Notes under the pieces: generated by a model | Seen by the model: the letters and a program-made list of their open reading frames with translations, nothing else | Databases searched by the model: none | Told to the model about the DNA's origin: nothing | Shown here: in pieces, positions 21,800 through 31,345 of the stretch | How positions within the stretch are numbered: the first letter of the stretch is position 1 | Layout: each line of letters opens with the position of its first letter | Made by a program: the position numbers and the translations under genes | Origin: Trileptium ribeirensis | Taxonomy: Eukaryota > Nematoda > Enoplea > Enoplida > Thoracostomopsidae | Reading direction: 5' to 3' | Length of the DNA: 64,000 nucleotides | Assembly (NCBI GenBank): GCA_030248225.1 | Contig: JASANE010016367.1 | Location: 1-64,000 of the forward strand

Positions 21800-23079
21800 T
21801 AAAATCGTCAACCAAGTGAATGCACGGTTTGTGCTGGTTAGTTAACGATCATTCAAATGTGATAGTCGTGTCCGACTACTCGTCGCTGCCTGGTTATTTT
21901 GTTTCAACGGCAATATGTCTCGCCGCAACAACTGTGGTGCTGGGGGCCTTCGCCCAGCACAGTTGAGCAAGTCTCATTCGCACGGAGCAGCGCTCCATCA
22001 AGCAAGACTGCCCAAGTTGTACAATTGCAACCGTTTGAAGACGATGAGGGGATTCTACCTTGCAGGAGAAAAATTGATAACGCTGATTTGTGATACAAAG
22101 TACGTTTTCCCATATTGCTTACAACAGATTTGACTGTGACAGAGAAATACGAAAGATTAGCTTATGCGGGAACCCAGCATTGCATTGCCGCTGTCAGACC
22201 GAGTACTTGATACAGCGTGGGCGATCAAAAGTGCAAAGAATTATGGGCAAATGCAAGAACTGCAGAAGAATAAAAGGTGGGCCATATGGCACTCCCATGC
22301 CACCACCACTGCCGTTGTTTCGCACATAAGAAAAATACTGTTTGTTCGGAAACAAGTAATTGCTGATATGACAACGCCGCAGTTTCTGCTGGTGCTTTGA
22401 CACCACATATAGTGCCCATCGTTTGATAGTTTGCGACAGCGCGAAGCAGTTTCATGCGGGTAAGCGTGTAACTGATCAGATTGGCCTGAAATCACGAAGA
22501 GCAAGGAAGCTGAATCGTTTTCAAACCATATGGGATAGAACGGAAGTTTATCGTTCAATTTGCACCATGGTTTGGTGGCTTCTACGATATCGATGAGGAT
22601 TTCAAACCGAATTCGGGACATTCGTTGCGTCTAAAGTGGAAAAGACTGTGCAACAATCTCACTGGTTTTTCAATATGTGTGGTCGACATTATTTGGTCGC
22701 GCTTCGAGAGAGGTTGTGGTATCCCAGTTTGCGAGGTGCTTCAGCATATCCGCCGTTGATAGGATCTACAGCTTTCATCAAATCTGAAAATTTATCTCGA
22801 TGTAACTGGCCAATAGGTCGAATTTTTAACCTATGTCAAAGCTCTGATGGTGCTATTCGTGCTGCACAGGTCAACACTTGTTATAACAAAATACTGCAAC
22901 GACAGCTGAAGATGCTTTATCCGCTGGAAATTGCTGCAAAAGAGAATGGGACAAGTTCGTTGAAGGAGATTGAAGACTCGACAGCAGATCCAATTGGAAA
23001 GCAGCCTCCAAAACGTCAAGCGGCAACTGAAGCTCGTCAGAAATGGACGCCCGGTATTGAGGGCGACGAATCGGTGTGA
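21800..23079 (+). pseudogene. BEL/Pao integrase remnant
   Basis: Continues the pol remnant. Only scattered pieces are legible: an integrase core motif QFAPWFGGFYDID around 22,560-22,610, and the integrase C-terminal region around 22,780-22,940 with SRCNWPIGRIFNLCQSSDGA, then IRAAQVNT and LKMLYPLEI. These correspond to the RxxWPxGRV...GSDGxVRxxxV...LYPLE pattern at the end of BEL/Pao integrases. The final open frame ends in a hydrophilic tail at 23,079. The stretch between about 21,900 and 22,500 is too broken to assign securely. Confidence 0.75.
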
Positions 23080-24290
23080 CTGGTTGCTTCTTACATTGTC
23101 ACTATGACCGTTTTCACAGTAATTAGTCAAAGATTTCATGTTTTCTGTTATAGTCGTTGTGTAACTTGTGCCACGTATCGCCAAAGGTTATTATATCTTC
23201 ATTAGAAGTAGGAGTGTTGTATCTTTTTTATTCCTACGAGCGTTTGCGCTGCAAAAGTATCACTCGCTGATATGGTTCTATTATGAACCAAACGCAATCA
23301 AGATACATTTTGTTTGTCGTGATAAAATATATATTTTGTTCATCATAACAAATAAACACTAACTACGTCGCAGGGAATCATATCCTGTCACGTTTACACT
23401 GTAACGGTGAACCCATCTATAGTTCTATGTCAAAATATCGTCGTTGGAGATGGTGTTCCGGTTCCTAGCTCGGCACAACTGCCTCGTTCGGATCTTCCTG
23501 ACGATTTATTGCTCAATCAACAATTACATCATGAAGCTGTCCAAATCAAAAGCTGGTTGGACTTTAAAGGATTCAGAAATAATGCAGGTTGGCTTTGCTA
23601 TTCCTACTGAGCTTGGCTGGGCGTTTTAGCATATCAAATCGCCGAAGAAACCGCTTTCTGTCCTCATTAGCTCAATCTTCATGCTCAGGTTGACGACCCA
23701 TTGGCAGTTGATTCACCGCTGTCGAGTCTCGTCGGAGTCCGGAGGGAATAGTTTACAGACAGGCAGCAAACTGTGGTTATGCGAGCGTTTTCACATACGT
23801 AACATTTAGTTACCTGGAATGAATATCTGGTGCAAGTTGCTGAATCGGTGCGACAAATCATTATTTTGGCGACGATCCAATTCAAGCTAGCTTTGGTGCG
23901 CTTACTTTGTTGTCGTTCACTCATATCATATAACCATCGTTAGAAAAATCAGTTGCTGTTCACAGACAGTCAGTTCGGCCAAATGAAGCATATTGAACAA
24001 GGTCGCTGTATTTCGATTTCGGGACGCACCTTCAGACAACCTGTCAATCGTGCATTTGCTGGAGATATTCAAGTTGCAACATTTCCGCGCCATCATTTTG
24101 TATGCTGGTGTAAATAACTGTCAGAAGCCTCCTTTAAGAGAGCGCGAATCCATGGAAAAATTGAGAGATTTCTTGCAGCAACGGCAATTTCATGCGGAGC
24201 AACAAATTCTTTCATGTACCATATTTTACATCATTTGGCCATTGGAGTTAAACCGGTAATCCGTTCCTAGTTGTCAACCAACTCAACGAG
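23080..24290. other. Unassigned interior of the accessory island
   Basis: Between the BEL/Pao integrase and the DNA transposon. Short plus-strand open frames at 23,407-23,610 (with LPDDLLLNQQLHHEAVQIKS) and 23,993-24,259 look protein-like in composition, but no family was recognised. If the right arm belongs to a second, inverted copy of the same element, part of this stretch may be its interior. Confidence 0.35.
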
Positions 24291-26794
24291 CAATTGAGGG
24301 GCTGAGAATAAAAAAGTGTTATGTCGCAAAATGTTAGTTTTGAGAACCCGAATGAAACGTAAAATCATCTCGCATTTTTAAAGTAATTACGTCAGGTATT
24401 TGAATGTTATTGCATACAATATGATCAAATAGACTGCAAAAGACGATTTTAGAGCGAGATTACAAAGTTTTGTGAGTGACGAGTAATTGGGGAAAAAGTA
24501 ACATAACTTTTTTTACTCCTAAAAAGATGAGTTCTCCAGAATAAAAATGTTGTCAACAACATCAGCTAGTAACCTTAATTTTTGAAGCGGTGGTCGAATC
24601 AAAATGTCTCCAGCCATATAGTCAATCGGAATGGTCGATACCAGCGTAGAAGTGGTGGGCTTTCGTGGGGTACTTCGGTTTGGCGATTGGATTGTCAGCC
24701 TCGATGATCAAACCATTCAAGACTTCGCCTGCAGCGGTGATGGATCCTCGGTTACGTTTGATGTTGACCACTTGCCACTGCTCGTTGTCGTCGAACGAGT
24801 ACTTGTAACTGTACTTGCCAAATTCGGTGACTCGAATCCAACGAATGTCCAGGAAACGAATCTTCTCTCGATCGTCGTTGACATCACGCTTTACAAGATT
24901 AAGTCGCTGACTAATACGGTGGGTGCATTAAAACTCGATGAGTGCAAATCGACCGACGTGTACGAGATACTGCCAAAAACATACCATATTCCAATTTTTA
25001 TTTTGTCTGCAGCAAGAATCGGACCACGCAATTAGACGTGACTTGGTTGGAATTATGCCGAAACACTTCACTAAACATGAAATTATTTCATTACTACCGC
25101 GTCCGAACTGGTCTTCGGTCCAGTTAAATATATAACCTTTTCCGGGCAGGCCCGTTTCTGTCGACACAACATGGACACCTAAGTTATAAAACCACAACTG
25201 CCGTAAATAAAACGCGACGCTGACACTCAGTTTTGGAAAAGGCAAAGTTTTTTCGAAATCAAAAGTAATATAGGTGATGTTGTCGGATGTCACAGCGCTG
25301 CGTTTATCGTCAGCCATTGTAGCTTTTGAGACTGCTATCAGCTGTTCGTTCATGTTGGGTTAATTCATCGCCGTCGATTGTGCTGCAGACGTGGCACGTG
25401 TCGCTTGCCGGTACGCCAAACCATACGTTATAACGCGTGCAGAAAACATCGCGATAAAATTTTTCTGTTACTTGAGTTTTGTTGTTGGCGAGTCGATCTT
25501 CTCTATAAAGTTGGTACATTTTTGCTATGGTGAGAGTGGGATTAAGGTATCGACGATACGGGTTTTGACGACGTGAATAATGAGATTGTTCATTTGGAAA
25601 TGATGCGATGTGACTTCCTTGCTAATCTTTTGGGGCGATTATGATGTTTTCCTGTTTTGATCGGTGGTGGACCAACGTCGTATTTGTTGACAGCCCTGTC
25701 ATTATCGATTGCTGTATTGCTGATATCAAAGAGGCGAGACAATGCTGTTTTACACATCTTTTTTTGATCGCCGATGGCTACACAGTAGGAATACGAGCGA
25801 CTTTTTTTGTTTAGTAACATTTTTGCAATGACGAGATGGTTGTTTCATATCGCAGCAACCGAAGAGAAAAGCCATTTTCCCATTACAATCAAGACTGTAG
25901 AAATGATCAAACAAAGACGTTCGATGATCGTCGGTGAAATTGTTGTCGCACCGCATGCGACATTGACACAGCTGTTTTCCTGTACTCGACGATTTAGCAC
26001 CAATTAATCGAACAAGATGATTGATATGTTCTTTGCCTTGTTGAACAGCTATTTTTCGTTGACTTACTTTCCATCCTGGCTGGGATAATCGGCGCCGTGA
26101 CTGTTTTTTTGCGTTTTCTGGACCCACTTCCTGCAATAGCTGCTTCGGTGTCGCTAGTACCATTATAACTATTGTTGACGTCGTCACTGTTGTTATTTTG
26201 ACGTTGTCATTATCGTTATTGTTGACGTAGTCAATGTCATTTTTGATGTAGTCATCGCCGTCTTCACCAGAATCGCTCTCTCCACTACCGCTATTGCTGG
26301 GTTGGTAGTCGACATCACTTTCCTCATCGTTGCTGCTGTTGGTGTGACCTATATCGAATTTGGATGTAGTGGGGCGTGGGGATGGAGTTTCGGGAACACA
26401 GTCGACTATGTCCTCATTGAGAGATGTTGGTGATAGGCGTTGACGATTATTAGTTATCACAGTCTTCGCCATTGACATCATTACACTTCTAACATCATTG
26501 GCATCAGCGATCAAGTCAGCTGTTTAGTTGTTATTTTGACTCTCCGCGTAGTATGTTATACGGCTGATCGCGCGCTGTACTGAGACCATCAGCGATGAGA
26601 CAAAACATACTATTCGGTCGTCGTTAAATCTACATAACACTATTTTGATGTCTGCAGTGCTCGTTTAGGGCTAGATAGAGACATAACACTATTTTATTCA
26701 GATTCTCCGTACCTGAAAACCTATAAAAGTTTATTTTGTTCATTTTTGACCAATGTGTCACATAACACTTTTTTTATCCTCAGCCCCTCAATTG
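24291..26794 (-). mobile_element. DNA transposon with terminal inverted repeats
   Basis: The left end is CAATTGAGGGGCTGAGAATA and continues AAAAAGTGTTATGT. The right end read in reverse is CAATTGAGGGGCTGAGGATA and continues AAAAAAGTGTTATGTG, so the inverted repeats run about 34 bases with one mismatch and one gap. The outermost CAATTG is palindromic, which fits a 4-base AATT target duplication with the element itself at 24,296-26,789; the exact border is ambiguous. Subterminal copies of CATAACACTATTTT occur at about 26,635, 26,684 and 26,760. It carries one transposase-like gene on the minus strand. Confidence 0.88.
24600..26514 (-). pseudogene. Transposase-like gene of the 24.3-26.8 kb transposon, frameshifted
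   Basis: The protein starts at about 26,514 with an acidic, Asp/Asn-rich N-terminus (NNNDNDN). Next comes a Cys cluster LCQCRMRCDNNFTDDHRTSL followed by FDHFYSLD, and after a frameshift near 25,805 KTALSRLFDIS. Other frames continue with MYQLYREDRLANNKTQVTEK, DTCHVCSTIDGDE, TYITFDFEKTLPFPKLSVSV, AFYLRQLWFYNLGVH, RGSNEIISCL and IAWSDSCCRQNKNWNMVCFW. The tail to about 24,620 has DDNEQWQVVNI. This order is known to me from multi-copy uncharacterised proteins in arthropod, cnidarian and nematode genomes. The Asp of FDFE and of WSDS may belong to a DDE/RNase H-fold active site (inference). At least two or three frameshifts make this copy inactive. Confidence 0.72.
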
Positions 26795-26904
26795 TTTGAA
26801 TCACGTCAACGTTTTTACTTTTTACACCCGGGTATTCTAACTGCTTGGAAGGTTTTTGCTCACTACTGTCCAGCGTTATAATAAATTTCGTATCAGTTAC
26901 AATC

Positions 26905-27202
26905 GGAAAATGAGTTTTTGAAGGCGCACAAGGACCAAACTTTTTACGAAAACGCTGCTGGCAGTAGAGGTGTCTTGAAGTTGGTGTTGGGGCACGTTCA
27001 GTCCCGGAATGTCGCGAAAAACGAAATATCTGATGATTTATGCAAATTTTGTTATTCGTTTTGAAACACAGCTCTCATGTGCGTCAACTGTGTTGTGTCG
27101 CATTAATTTTTTGTCACCTTCAGTGTACGTGCATAATATCGAATCTGACTTAAACTAAATATTAGTTCGGTTTTCGAGCATGTTTGAAGACGTTTCTACA
27201 TA
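26905..27202 (-). repeat. Right inverted arm of the 19.9-27.2 kb island
   Basis: Reverse complement partner of 19,912-20,190. Read on the minus strand, the arm is followed by an open stretch (about 26,945 down to 26,795) encoding FGPCAPSKTHFPIVTDTKFI and onwards. The left arm has a similar start (CPRPCAYSKTDVSKAESLLF). So both arms may be 5' ends of two copies of one element in opposite orientation, and the DNA transposon interrupts this second copy. Confidence 0.7.
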
Positions 27203-27978
27203 TAATAGCTTAATCCTGGTAAGCTTAATGATAAGTGAAAGAGAATATTAAGCAAACTTGAGTGTACAAAAAGATCCCAGCCTTGCCCGGACATACAATG
27301 TTTTTTTCTAATAATTTTACAAACCCCGGACACTCTTCGGCTCATATATAATCTCCATAGTCTGTGAACCACGGCATACGATTCGCAAAATAATCAAAAT
27401 CAAACCTAACAATGAAAATATATAACATAATAAATATATATTAAGAAAAGCCATACATATAATGCAAAGTAGCATAACGGATTATTTGGGCCTCTGACAC
27501 TGCGGTTCAGAGATCCAGGCCCAGCTCTGACCCCGAACAAGCGGGCAGCCATAACTAAGGGTCAAGCCCATGATTTTGGCTAATGTGGAATTTTTTCAAA
27601 ATGGTCAAAAATTAAAAAACCTGACGATAATTGACTAATTTTAATAAAAATAGTGGAAACAAAACTAAGATGGCCAAAAACGAAAATTTTGGGGGTCAGA
27701 GGGATGGGGAGGTGTCTTTTAGGGATCGTTCAAGGCGAATATGAAATGACAAATACCTATGAATTCGACCTAAACAGTGCATGGTTCCAGATGAAGTTCC
27801 ATTCCAAAGCATTTATACCTAACTTTAAAGCTTCCTTTTGAGTTCTTCTACAAATTCTATTGTTTGGTTAGTGCATTATGCTAAATATTATGATAATGAG
27901 ATATCAAGTTTCAATAATCTACACGTATGTGTAAGTCAGGAATTTATGTACAACCGTTTCCATGAAATGTCAACTTAC
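27203..27978. other. MYRF intron stretch, nothing recognised
   Basis: AT-rich DNA with no recognised gene or element. A short open frame at 27,653-27,841 has no family resemblance and is probably chance. Confidence 0.4.
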
Positions 27979-28065
27979 TTGTGTGAAAATTGAGTACGGT
28001 GACAAATTGCTGCGCTGCCATAACGGTTCGTTTTCATTATTTTCAAATTGACCCGGATTCGAAGC
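27979..28065 (-). CDS. MYRF: MYRF exon 8: end of DNA-binding domain
   Basis: 87 bases, exactly 29 codons, phase 0 on both sides, acceptor GATTTTTTCAG, donor GTAAGT. The peptide [20 protein letters not shown] is followed by LSPYSIFTQ. Vertebrate MYRF has [28 protein letters not shown] and LWQR are identical. The segment closes the NDT80-like DNA-binding domain and links it to the self-cleavage domain in exon 9. Confidence 0.95.
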
Positions 28066-28437
28066 CTGAAAAAATCGACAAAACAATATAAGTTACTCAA
28101 ATATCATGTTGACAAACTCTACATTTGCGCAGTTTCCAATTACTCATGTAGTTACTCTCCGAAGACAATATGAATTAACGCCATACCATTATAATATGAG
28201 TAAAGCTAACTTTAAACTAAAGGACAAGGGCGTCCTTGACGACATCTAGATGCCCAGAATCCATATTACGCAAATGGAATAAAATTAAAGTTGAACGTTG
28301 GCATCACAGTGATCACTATATTCTGCTTCGGTTATATCTAAAGTTAGCTCAAAACATAGGGATTATTGTCAACCCTGTTTATTTTCGGAATTTTAACCAC
28401 TGGAATATGTCAACACTACAGCATCAAAAATTCTTAC

Positions 28438-28642
28438 CCGAATAATAACCCGTTCCGATGCATAGGCTAAAACACAATATTTTTCGTCATCAGTCACTTG
28501 TGCATTCAACGCGCATACAAGTTGAACATATTTTTGATCCGGATTCGGACGTCCGTTTTTGCGCTGATTATTCATCGTAGTTTCGCTAAAGTGAAGCCGA
28601 TGAACGGTTACTTTCGTAACTTTGGCGGCGGGAAGCGAAAAC
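28438..28642 (-). CDS. MYRF: MYRF exon 7: DNA-binding domain core
   Basis: 205 bases: one base plus 68 codons, acceptor TATATGTTTTAG, donor GTAAGA. The peptide runs [20 protein letters not shown], then [20 protein letters not shown], then [20 protein letters not shown] and ASERVIIR. Vertebrate MYRF has [33 protein letters not shown] and SERIIVR at the same places. This is the most conserved part of the NDT80/PhoG-like DNA-binding domain, and the basic [10 protein letters not shown] loop is invariant in the family. Its first base completes the Thr codon begun in exon 6. Confidence 0.96.
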
Positions 28643-29130
28643 CTAAAACATATAAATTCATTTTCCCTATATAACTATACACTGCAATACTTCTAAATAA
28701 AAAGAAGGCAAGTAGCAGCTAGTGATTCAGATGAATGTATTAGTATCTATATTCCAACGCAAATTATGTCAGTCTACAATATAGAATTATTGTATTATAT
28801 TGCTGGTTAAGTTTGTGCTGATAACTAGACAACCAAGCTGCATATCGCGGAGACAAGCTCAAATTCAACACATTAACGTTTATATAAAATTTGCTTCTTG
28901 TAAAATGCACGTACAAAGTATCAGCACTTGTTAATTCTTGGTGACACGACACTTTTTTGATCTGACCACAGTCTGGTACTTAAATATTTCCTGTCAAACC
29001 AAGTAAAACTAAACACATTAGCCAGTCTTTTAAAAAAATTTTTAACGGCAAAAATTTTGATACATTACAAGATACACAGAATCTAAAAAATTTATATTTT
29101 GTCTACTATACATTCAGAGCTTATGGTGGT
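28643..29130. other. MYRF intron between exons 6 and 7, exon 7 side
   Basis: AT-rich intron sequence with no recognised element. The next element starts at about 29,135. Confidence 0.4.
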
Positions 29131-29134
29131 TTCT

Positions 29135-29805
29135 TGAGAAGAGTATCACACTTCGATATCATCACATACAAGGATCGGGCATGACGAGATCCATTTGGAT
29201 CTTATCCGCCTGGATCTGAGGGTTACCAGCTCACTTTAGGGGGTTAGAGTATCATGGACAAAAATTTTTTTCACACCCGAAAGTTTTCCACAAAATGAAT
29301 TTGTTTTTTTCTTCCACATTTCCTACCAAGGATTTAGTTTCTGAGCCAGGTACGTTGATTCGGTGCTCGGTTCATGCTTAGTCAAAATCCAAAGCTTCTT
29401 TCAAGTATCTAGTTTCTGTCTAGGCCTGCTGCCAGTTTGGGTGATATGATGAACCCCACGCCATGGCTCCCACCTAGTCAAGCTCCTAGCCTATTCCAAG
29501 TATCTAGCTTCTGGCAGTGCCTGCTGGACCTTTCGGTGCCCGGATGAGCCGTTATTTTTATCGCATACGTTTGATTTGGAGTGTAGTATATAACGACCCA
29601 TTTGAAAAGTAGGGGGTTGAGCAAAATTTTTTCAAACGACCCCACAACAAACTGGTGCGGTCAGAAAATATGTTTGTCTATGATAGAATAATCTCAAAAC
29701 GTGCGGAGGTTAACCCAACCCAGAACCAGCGTGGTATGTTTGAAATGGGTCGCGTCGTGCCCGATCTTTTATATGGCGACTTCGAAGAGTGTCATACTCT
29801 TCGCA
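29135..29805. mobile_element. Inverted-repeat element of about 670 bases
   Basis: The left end TGAGAAGAGTATCACACTTC and the reverse of the right end TGCGAAGAGTATGACACTCT are similar. The similarity continues inward for about 60 bases to GATCGGGCATGACGAGATCC versus GATCGGGCACGACGCGACCC. The right end is itself a hairpin (CGAAGAGTGTCATACTCTTCG minus its last base). The interior holds GC-richer, non-coding sequence. Class and target duplication could not be read. Confidence 0.6.
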
Positions 29806-30066
29806 GGAATAATCATAAGTCATAAACTGTTGTTAATATCAACTCAAATAAAGTCAAGCTAAAGAGCAAATATTTTTTGAAATTTCTGAACGTAAAGAAG
29901 ATACAAAGTATTTCAAATACTTATGTCGTAAATGCCTTCTAAGGTCATCAGTTCCGCATTCAATTATCGAATTTCTCGTGGACGATGTAAAACCGTCACT
30001 ATACACGAAAGATATATGTACGTGATCATACAAAACTGCATCGCGTGATTGTGTAAAATTACTTAC

Positions 30067-30143
30067 GTCGCGCCTTGGTAATTACATGGTCGACGATCGT
30101 TTTGAGACTGTCGGATTTGAATTTTGGAGTTAAGCATTTCCGT
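30067..30143 (-). CDS. MYRF: MYRF exon 6: DNA-contact segment
   Basis: 77 bases: 25 codons and two bases, acceptor TATTATTTTACAG, donor GTAAGT. The peptide TEMLNSKIQIRQSQNDRRPC is followed by NYQGA. Vertebrate MYRF has [20 protein letters not shown]: the QSQ-D-R core is conserved. By analogy with NDT80-type domains this stretch lies on the DNA-binding face (inference). It is less conserved than exon 7 and would be missed on its own, but the phases with exon 5 (0) and exon 7 (the split Thr codon) are exact. A hAT-like element ends 23 bases upstream of the acceptor AG. Confidence 0.92.
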
Positions 30144-30167
30144 CTGTAAAATAATATAATATAATGT

Positions 30168-31190
30168 AAGGGAGTAACCGGAATTCCAGTTCCGGCAAAA
30201 ATCGTGTTCCGGTTGCGGTTCCGGCAAATGACAAAAACCATACCGGAACCGGAAATACAAACAAATAGAAGATAAGATTATCTAAGCAATTCGCCGTGTG
30301 AAACGTAAATAGGTCACATAATTTCAGTAGGAATTTTTCATAATAACCTGCAAGAGTTTGTTAACAAATCAAAGCCAGGTCGATGCGCGTAGCAGCTATT
30401 TTGCACATTCAGAAGTCTGCGGGGTACGTTTGAATTAAAACAATCCAACTCGGTAACAGAGTATGGCTTAGGTAGAAGTACTTAGTATATGCTTGGCTAA
30501 CATAAATAACCAGCCAGTGCGCTTGTTAACTTTGTAAATCAATTTAAATTGAAGTAAAGTAACGTTATATGCAACGCAGCTAGAAACTGCTTTCTTGAAA
30601 TGAACTGTATTTATTGAAACTGTGCGAGCAGCATCACAGATTGTCTCATTTATAGCATTCTGATAAGAAAGTTAGCAATATCATCTAACTGACGGCCACT
30701 GATTGCTTAACACCAGCCTAAACAGTGTGTCTGAACCTTTTTGTTTTCTCTTAGAACCATATTAACCAATAATTTCAAGTTTCCTACAGAACAACATGTA
30801 ACAAACGCATGTGTAGTAAAGGGAGGCGACTGGAGACAGAGCGAAAGTGCTTATTCTACGCTCCATGCGTCGTGAGCACATTCCATTTGACGCAGTATAC
30901 GCAAGGATGTATAGTGGAACACATTTTTGCCTTGTGTGTCCAAAAACCGACATATTGATCGATAGACATTATTAGCTTCGTCAGTCTCTTTACAGTTTCA
31001 GAAAGGTAATAATGCCATCGCAATACATTAAGTTTAATGTGAAAGTTATTTTTAATGCATTTTAAATCCACTACACCTTCATTTCTTCCTTCATCTGTTT
31101 TACTATATATAAATTTCGAAGACCAGGTTCCGGTTCCGGATCCGGTTTAAAGGGATAGTTCCGGTAAATTTACGTTCCGGTTATTCCCTG
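30168..31190 (+). mobile_element. hAT-like non-autonomous element, full-length copy beside exon 6
   Basis: 1023 bases. The left end AAGGGAGTAACCGGAATTCC (family consensus CAGGGAGTAACCGG) and the right end TTCCGGTTATTCCCTG are inverted repeats. Interior blocks such as TTGACGCAGTATACGCAAGG and TTTCAAGAAAG-type sequence are shared with copies at 35.4, 43.1, 47.9, 55.9 and 56.9 kb. There is no coding capacity. The flanking 8-base sequences (TATAATGT and ACATACGT) do not clearly match, so the target duplication has decayed or the left end is slightly altered. Confidence 0.82.
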
Positions 31191-31254
31191 ACATACGTAT
31201 ATGCATATTATATTATGTAGTGTAATTGATATAATATGTGTTCTCCTGCCATTT

Positions 31255-31345
31255 CCGAACAAAGGCGACCGCTTAGTTTGCAGCGATTACAAACGCATCT
31301 CGTTGCTGCCAATCTGTTTAAAGGTACCGGAGGCGACTATTTTTC
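31255..31345 (+). pseudogene. Short LINE reverse transcriptase scrap
   Basis: NKGDRLVCSDYKRISLLPIC is the RT entry motif of a LINE (normally KKGD...CxNYRxISLL). It runs straight into the N-terminal RT region of another LINE at about 31,346, so two elements are joined here. Confidence 0.65.

Noticed and set aside
25750..26514. Host acidic nuclear protein gene
   Set aside because: The 254-codon frame lies wholly between the inverted ends of a DNA transposon and continues, after frameshifts, into transposase-like sequence.
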